A stretch of DNA of 64,000 nucleotides, taken from contig CAVXLJ010000020.1 of assembly GCA_963762605.1 (NCBI GenBank), positions 1 to 64,000 of the forward strand, given 5' to 3'. A program made the translations under genes and the position numbers. This DNA is from CAVSRC01 sp963762605. GTDB lineage: Bacteria; Pseudomonadota; Alphaproteobacteria; Rhizobiales; Kaistiaceae. Of this stretch, positions 59,721 to 64,000 are shown piece by piece. Positions within the stretch are counted from its first letter, which is position 1. Each line of letters starts with the position of its first letter. Below the pieces are notes generated by a model. It made no database searches and had not been told where the DNA came from. It was given only the letters and a program-made list of their open reading frames with translations.

Positions 59721-60008
59721 ATGGCGCTACACAGACAACCCGACCTTTTCGGAGCGGACGAGGAGCCGGACCTTTTCGGGCCCGACTATGCGCCGCCCGT
59801 CTATCGGCCGGACCCCGAGAAGGTGCGCTCGCGGCTGCATCGCATCCTGGCCCAGGCACGTGCGGCCGAAAAGATGCCGTGGGAGCCGACCACGGTAACG
59901 CTCTATCGCACGATCTTCCCGCAGATGAGCAAGTGGCTGCCCGAGGACGAAGCCGCACAACTGTGCGCCGAATTCAACACCGAGATGAAGCGCCTGGAAG
60001 CGGCCTAA
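59721..60008 (+). CDS. Conserved small hypothetical protein
   Basis: 95 residues from ATG 59721. An N-terminal DLFG...DLFGPDY repeat precedes a helical domain PEKVRSRLHRILAQARAAEKMPWE and YRTIFPQMSKWLPEDEAAQL. I recall similar proteins across Hyphomicrobiales without a function. It marks the return to normal chromosomal composition. The frame is open upstream to 59535 but the extension is low-complexity. Confidence 0.7.
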   Translation: MALHRQPDLFGADEEPDLFGPDYAPPVYRPDPEKVRSRLHRILAQARAAEKMPWEPTTVTLYRTIFPQMSKWLPEDEAAQLCAEFNTEMKRLEAA

Positions 60009-60023
60009 TTAGGACGCGGATCG

Positions 60024-60039
60024 CCCCTCGGGAGAGGGG
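60024..60039. repeat. Short hairpin CCCCTC/GAGGGG
   Basis: A 6-bp stem with a 4-base loop between two convergent genes. It resembles a fragment of the CTCTCCC/GGGAGAG repeat family, or acts as a weak terminator. Confidence 0.3.
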
Positions 60040-60065
60040 AACACCCGTCCCGCCTCGGCGTCCTA

Positions 60066-60443
60066 GTGTCCGGCCAGTTGCGGCGGGGCCGTCAGCTCCA
60101 GGTGATCCGGATTGCCGTTCGACGCCGTCAGGCCGTGATCGAGAAAGGTGCCTTCGATGAGGTATCGCTTGTGCGGCACGATTCCGTCGATGCCGGCGCC
60201 CGACACCGGCAGGTCGTAGCGGCCGATGCGCCCGCCCGGCTCGTCGGAGAACAGGATGTAGCCTTTGCGGCGGGCGAGCAGGTAGCCGCGCATCGTCACC
60301 TGTTGGCCGATGAACTTGGCCGCGTGGCGGGTGACGGCGCCGACCTTGTGGACGATGGGCGCGCTCGCGGCCGGTTGCACGACGGCGACACCCATCCATG
60401 CCGCCGCCACCACGGCAGCACCCAGGCGACGCAGGTCAGCCAT
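60066..60443 (-). CDS. Secreted small protein, OB-fold-like
   Basis: 125 residues with a signal peptide (about 1-27, ending PAASA). The mature part (KFIGQQVTMRGYLLARRKGYILFSDEP, KRYLIEGTFLDHG) has the strand pattern of an OB-like periplasmic domain. Its start overlaps the end of the beta-propeller gene by eight bases, so they form one operon. Function unknown. Confidence 0.65.
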
Positions 60444-61515
60444 GGGTGGCTGCTTTCATCACGGCCGCCTTCATCAAGACGGCATTCGTGGCGTCCGCCT
60501 TGATGATGTCGAGCCCGTCGGGGATCGCCAGATAGCCGGGCGCCGTTCCGCGCCGGCCGGTGACGCCGTATTGCCACAGGATCTTCTTGGTCGCCTTGTC
60601 GATGACGATGACCCGGTGATTGAGGTCGTCATTGGCCATGATGTTGCCGTTGGGCAGCTCGATGGCCAGCGACGGGCGGTTGAGCCGGCCGGCCCCGGTG
60701 GCGGCATAGTCCCACACCACGCTGCCGGCGCTGTCGATCTCGATGATGCTGCCGGGACGGGTATAGCTGGCGATGAGGAAGTCGCCGGCCTTGGTCATCT
60801 GCGGATCCGAAGGGTAGCGGATCGGCAGGCTGAGCTTGAGGACCGGTTTCCACGCCGCGTCGAGCTCGGTCATCGAATGGTCGCGGATCGTGCTGATGAG
60901 CATATGGCCGTCGGGCAGCGGCGTGTCGCCGTTGGGCGAGGCGAGCAGCGGCGCCTTGCTGCCGCAGCGGTCGGTCAGCCCCGCCTGGCGCACGATCGTC
61001 TTGTCGGGCGCGATCTCGAGGATGCGGCAGTTGCGGATATCGGCGACGCTGATATCGCCGTTGGGCAGCTGATAGGCATCATCGGGGAAGTTGAGATGGC
61101 CGTCCTTTGAGCCGCGCTTGCCGAGCACGCCGTATTGCCAGGTGACCGTCTTGGTGGCGATGTCGATGATTTGCACCACCTGCTGATGCTCGAGGCTGAC
61201 GATCACGCTCTTGCCGCCATCGGCGAAGAAGGCATCGTCGGCGCCGGTCGAGTGCGCCAGGCCCTTGAAGTCGTATTCCCACAGGATCTGCTTGTCCGGG
61301 CTGACCAGCAGCACGCGGTTGTTGCCGCGGTCGGCGATGAGCACGTTGTAGCCGCCGAGCGCGGTGGCATCGGCCGGCTCCGTGGCGGGAATCGTCGCCG
61401 GGCCGGTCGCGGCGAACGCCGGTCCGGCTTGCGCCAGCCAACCGAAACCCAGGACCACGGCGGTGCCGGCTATCGCTGACAAGCCGAGAAAGCGCGAGAC
61501 AGATGTTTTCATCAT
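60436..61515 (-). CDS. Secreted beta-propeller (PQQ/NHL-like repeat) protein
   Basis: 359 residues from ATG 61515, with a signal peptide ending GPAFA. Repeats of about 45 residues such as NVLIADRGNNRVLLVSPDKQ, YQLPNGDISVADIRNCRI and IELPNGNIMANDDLNHRV, each with an ILWEYD or VTWQYG strand, indicate a propeller. No quinone-binding active site can be claimed. A role in periplasmic binding or assembly is possible. Operon with the OB-like gene. Confidence 0.75.
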   Translation of the reverse strand: MMKTSVSRFLGLSAIAGTAVVLGFGWLAQAGPAFAATGPATIPATEPADATALGGYNVLIADRGNNRVLLVSPDKQILWEYDFKGLAHSTGADDAFFADGGKSVIVSLEHQQVVQIIDIATKTVTWQYGVLGKRGSKDGHLNFPDDAYQLPNGDISVADIRNCRILEIAPDKTIVRQAGLTDRCGSKAPLLASPNGDTPLPDGHMLISTIRDHSMTELDAAWKPVLKLSLPIRYPSDPQMTKAGDFLIASYTRPGSIIEIDSAGSVVWDYAATGAGRLNRPSLAIELPNGNIMANDDLNHRVIVIDKATKKILWQYGVTGRRGTAPGYLAIPDGLDIIKADATNAVLMKAAVMKAATHG

Positions 61516-61564
61516 CGGTCTGTCGCACGCCGAAGCTGTCAATTGGCTGATGGTGGCGTCGCGC

Positions 61565-62632
61565 TCAGCCGGCCGGGGCTGCCGCCGGCAGACGGCGGGC
61601 ATCGCGGAACGAGATCAGCTTCCGCCGCGCCTCGTCCCACAGCACCAGGCGCACGCAGCCGATGCTTTCGCCGAGCGACAGCCGGCCGATGCCGGCAAGC
61701 TCCGGGTGGTCGCGGAGCACGCTCGGCAGCCGGTAGTAGGGAATGCGGCTCGCCAGATGATGGACGTGGTGAATGCCGATATTGGCGGTGAACCAGCGCA
61801 GGACCCCGGGCAGATCGTAATGCGAGCTGCCGTGAAGCGCCGCCTGCGGCTGGCTCCAGTCGACGTCCTCGGCCCAGAACGTCTCCTCGAACTGATGCTG
61901 GACGTAGAACAGCCAGACGCCGATGGCCGCCGCCAGGAGAATGACCGGCAGTTGCAGCAGCAGGAACGGAACCAGGCCGATCAGCCACACCAGGACCGCG
62001 ACGACGACGGCAATGGCGCCGTTGGTGGCCATCGTGCTCGACCACTCGGATTTCTCGCGCATCGCGCCGAGCGGCAGGCGCTGTTGCAGAAGGAAGAGAA
62101 AGGCCGGACCGATGCCGAACATGACGGCCGGATGCCGGTAGAGCCGGTAGCGGAAGCGTCGCCACCACGACAGCGCCATGTATTCGCGGACCGTCAGGGT
62201 GACGATGTCGCCGATGCCCCGGCGGCCGAGATTGCCGGACCCGGCGTGGTGCATGTTGTGCGACCGCCGCCAGAAATCGTATGGCGTCAGCGTCAGCACG
62301 CCGATGGCCCGGCCGACCCAGTCGTTCAGGCGCCGGTCGCGGAAAAAGGCCCCGTGACCGCAATCGTGCTGGATCATGAACAGGCGGACGAGGAAGCCCG
62401 CCGTCGGCAACGCCAGCAGGAGCGAAAGCCAGTAGGACCAGGACAACGCCACCCACATCGCCCCCCACAGCAGGAACAGGGGCGCTGCGGTGATCGCCAG
62501 TTCGACGAAGCTGCGTCCATGATTGGGGTCGCGATAGGCGGCAAGCGTGCGCATCCAGCCGCGCGCCTTCACGGCGGCGGCAGCGTCAGCTTGGCGACTG
62601 GCAGACAAGGCCGGCGCGGGATCGGCTCTCAA
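61565..62632 (-). CDS. Fatty acid desaturase
   Basis: Membrane di-iron desaturase with three histidine boxes: HDCGH, HNMHH and HHVHH, plus paired membrane spans. TTG 62632 overlaps the stop of the upstream small gene (TTGA) and gives 355 residues; ATG 62554 is the later alternative. The family introduces double bonds in acyl chains and so keeps membranes fluid in the cold. It lies downstream of a small conserved gene and a cold-shock gene, which supports cold induction. Confidence 0.88.
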   Translation of the reverse strand: MRADPAPALSASRQADAAAAVKARGWMRTLAAYRDPNHGRSFVELAITAAPLFLLWGAMWVALSWSYWLSLLLALPTAGFLVRLFMIQHDCGHGAFFRDRRLNDWVGRAIGVLTLTPYDFWRRSHNMHHAGSGNLGRRGIGDIVTLTVREYMALSWWRRFRYRLYRHPAVMFGIGPAFLFLLQQRLPLGAMREKSEWSSTMATNGAIAVVVAVLVWLIGLVPFLLLQLPVILLAAAIGVWLFYVQHQFEETFWAEDVDWSQPQAALHGSSHYDLPGVLRWFTANIGIHHVHHLASRIPYYRLPSVLRDHPELAGIGRLSLGESIGCVRLVLWDEARRKLISFRDARRLPAAAPAG

Positions 62633-62850
62633 TGCTTCTTGGGCCCGACGCGCCACAATTGAAACCCGCGCTCGCGGATCGATTCCTCGATCTGGCCACG
62701 CGGCAGACCGTGAGGCGGATCGCGCTCGGCAGACACGACGCCGGTGGCCGTCCACGGAGCGAACTTCTTCGGCAGCCTGCTTCCGCCCGAGTTGTCGGCG
62801 AAGGCGCGCATGGCGTCATTCACCTCCGATTTGAAGACGTACATCCTCAT
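62629..62850 (-). CDS. Conserved small protein between csp and desaturase
   Basis: 73 residues: MRMYVFKSEVNDAMRAFADN, then LPKKFAPWTATGVV and the helical tail GQIEESIRERGFQLWRVG. Similar small proteins occur next to cold-shock genes in related bacteria, from memory. No function is known. It starts 66 bases after the cold-shock gene and overlaps the desaturase start by four bases. Confidence 0.75.
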   Translation of the reverse strand: MRMYVFKSEVNDAMRAFADNSGGSRLPKKFAPWTATGVVSAERDPPHGLPRGQIEESIRERGFQLWRVGPKKH

Positions 62851-62916
62851 CGGTTTCCTTTCGACGCGGATGCCCTGCCCGGCACGGGCAGGCAGCGCGC
62901 GTTTACCTGGCCGCGG

Positions 62917-63126
62917 CTACGCGACTTCGATCTTGCTGACGGCGATCTTGCCGGAGCGCGAGTCGGTCTCGGTTTCGAATGTGACCTTCTGGCCTTCGCT
63001 GAGCGAGGAAATGCCGGCGCGCTCGAGAGCGGTGGCGTGGACGAACACATCCTTCTCGCCGTTATCGGGCTGGATGAAGCCGTAGCCACGCTGGCCATTG
63101 TAGAATTTCACGGTGCCAGCAATCAT
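62917..63126 (-). CDS. Cold shock protein
   Basis: 69-residue OB-fold RNA chaperone of the CspA family. RNP1 (GYGFIQP) and RNP2 (DVFVHATAL) are intact. ATG 63126 follows the AAGGTCA-type leader. The 293-base upstream gap up to the next gene is large enough for a structured leader RNA, as usual for csp genes, but I see no clear structure. Confidence 0.9.
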   Translation of the reverse strand: MIAGTVKFYNGQRGYGFIQPDNGEKDVFVHATALERAGISSLSEGQKVTFETETDSRSGKIAVSKIEVA

Positions 63127-63419
63127 GAGTTGACCTTCCTGGTTGTCATGCACGCAAGAGAACCGAACCGCATAGAAGTTCGATTCATGGTTCGTCGAAT
63201 TTGGAAAGAAAACTTGCAGCGTGCTCCAATACATAGGAGCGACTCGGCCCAGTCGTCCGGCCAAATATCGGCTTTTTACTTATTGGTTCTGGCCCGAAAT
63301 TACAAGGGCAATCGGTTGACGCTGCGTTTCTGACGCACCAGCGTTTGGCCGCACCGCGTTGCATTGATTGCGTTTCTTGTCTGGACGCCGGCGCGCCCGA
63401 CGGCTCGCCCTCGGGTCGC

Positions 63420-64000
63420 TCACACCACCACGACGCCGACGTGCTTGGCCTTCTCTTCCGGCTCGACATGAATGGCGATGTGGATGTCGGGCACCGCATT
63501 GCGCAGCGCCTTCTCGATGCGGTCGCAGATCGCGTGGCTTTCCGACACCGGCATGGCGCCCGGCACCACCAGGTGGAACTCGACGAATGTCATGCGGCCG
63601 CCGCGGCGCGTGCGCACGTCGTGCGCCTCGATGGCACCCTTGGCATTCTCGTGGATGACCGTGCAGATGCGCTCGTAAGTCTCCGCTGGCACCGCTTCGT
63701 CCATCAGCCCGCCAACCGACTCGCGGATCAGCTTCCAGCCCTGCCACAGGATGTTGACGGCGACCAGCGCGGCGAGCAGCGGATCGAGCACCAGCCAGCC
63801 GGTCAGGACCACCAGAACGAGCCCGACGAAGACGCCGGCCGAGGTGGCGACGTCGGTAAACAGGTGGACGCCATCGGCGGCCAGCGCCATCGAGCGCCGC
63901 TTGCGCCCGACGGTGACCAGCACCCAGGCCCAGATACCATTGATGGCGCTAGCAAACAGGTTGACGGCGAGGCCCTCCGCCGGCTGTTCGAGCGCATGCG
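63420..64000 (-). CDS. Cation diffusion facilitator transporter (partial, N-terminus beyond right edge)
   Basis: The open minus-strand frame enters at the right edge (HALEQPAEG...) and stops at 63420, giving 193 residues. It has membrane spans with the CDF metal site ADGVHLFTDV (HxxxD motif) and a C-terminal cytoplasmic domain (TFVEFHLVVPG, SESHAICDRIEKALR) typical of zinc/iron effluxers. It exports divalent metal ions in exchange for protons. The first membrane spans lie outside the window. Confidence 0.85.
   Translation of the reverse strand, partial: HALEQPAEGLAVNLFASAINGIWAWVLVTVGRKRRSMALAADGVHLFTDVATSAGVFVGLVLVVLTGWLVLDPLLAALVAVNILWQGWKLIRESVGGLMDEAVPAETYERICTVIHENAKGAIEAHDVRTRRGGRMTFVEFHLVVPGAMPVSESHAICDRIEKALRNAVPDIHIAIHVEPEEKAKHVGVVVV

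Noticed and set aside
63185..63419. Possible short gene upstream of the cold-shock gene
   Set aside because: The open frames are short and Arg/Ser-rich; the region is more likely leader and intergenic DNA.

Overview
The window is GC-rich, densely packed chromosomal DNA of an alphaproteobacterium, most likely a member of the Hyphomicrobiales (Rhizobiales). The evidence is a complete alphaproteobacterial division and cell-wall (dcw) cluster from mraZ to ftsZ followed by lpxC, bamD, recN and ligA, a long linker in FtsZ, DUF1127 and extensin-like proteins, and a MurE with the DNPR motif typical of meso-diaminopimelate peptidoglycan. I cannot settle the genus.

Layout. 1-5.6 kb (minus strand): a sugar (CUT2 type) ABC transport locus with two substrate-binding proteins, one free ATPase, one free permease and one ATPase-permease fusion that leaves the window on the left. 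6.0-8.3 kb: an HtrA/DegP protease and PrmA. 8.4-14.9 kb: a glycosyltransferase, a chitinase-like fragment ending in a 276-bp inverted-repeat element, a DUF1127 protein, Xaa-Pro aminopeptidase, a PhnD-like protein, an aldo/keto reductase and a DUF5672 remnant. 15.0-42.4 kb (minus strand): ligA, an MFS exporter, recN, bamD, lpxC and the dcw genes ftsZ, ftsA, ftsQ, ddlB, a GlcG/HbpS-like gene, murB, murC, murG, ftsW, murD, mraY, murF, murE, ftsI, ftsL, rsmH and mraZ, with many 1- or 4-base stop/start overlaps. 42.8-55.6 kb: a secreted phosphoesterase, a diheme peroxidase, RNase P RNA (rnpB, minus strand), an amidase, a DnaJ/TerB protein, a fused HyuA-HyuB oxoprolinase and several envelope or hypothetical proteins. 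55.6-59.7 kb: a low-GC accessory island. 59.7-64.0 kb: a conserved small protein, a beta-propeller protein, a cold-shock/desaturase cluster and a CDF metal transporter cut by the right edge.

The most interesting part is the island. It carries a broken HigB/HigA-ImmA type toxin-antitoxin module. Facing it is a coupled two-gene operon of a thymidylate synthase homologue and a protein I assign to the alpha-glutamyl/putrescinyl-thymine pyrophosphorylase clade 3 family. These families are known from pathways that hypermodify pyrimidine bases in DNA, so this may be a small nucleotide or DNA modification system. The synthase has Asp where dUMP-specific enzymes have the substrate-selecting Asn, as in dCMP hydroxymethylases.

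Several otherwise normal genes are broken by single extra bases: two transporter binding proteins, the essential murD, and the peroxidase twice. All five look like +1 events. This suggests base-call or assembly errors, although real lesions cannot be excluded from sequence alone. Dispersed palindromic repeats also occur, two of them inserted in frame in the oxoprolinase gene.
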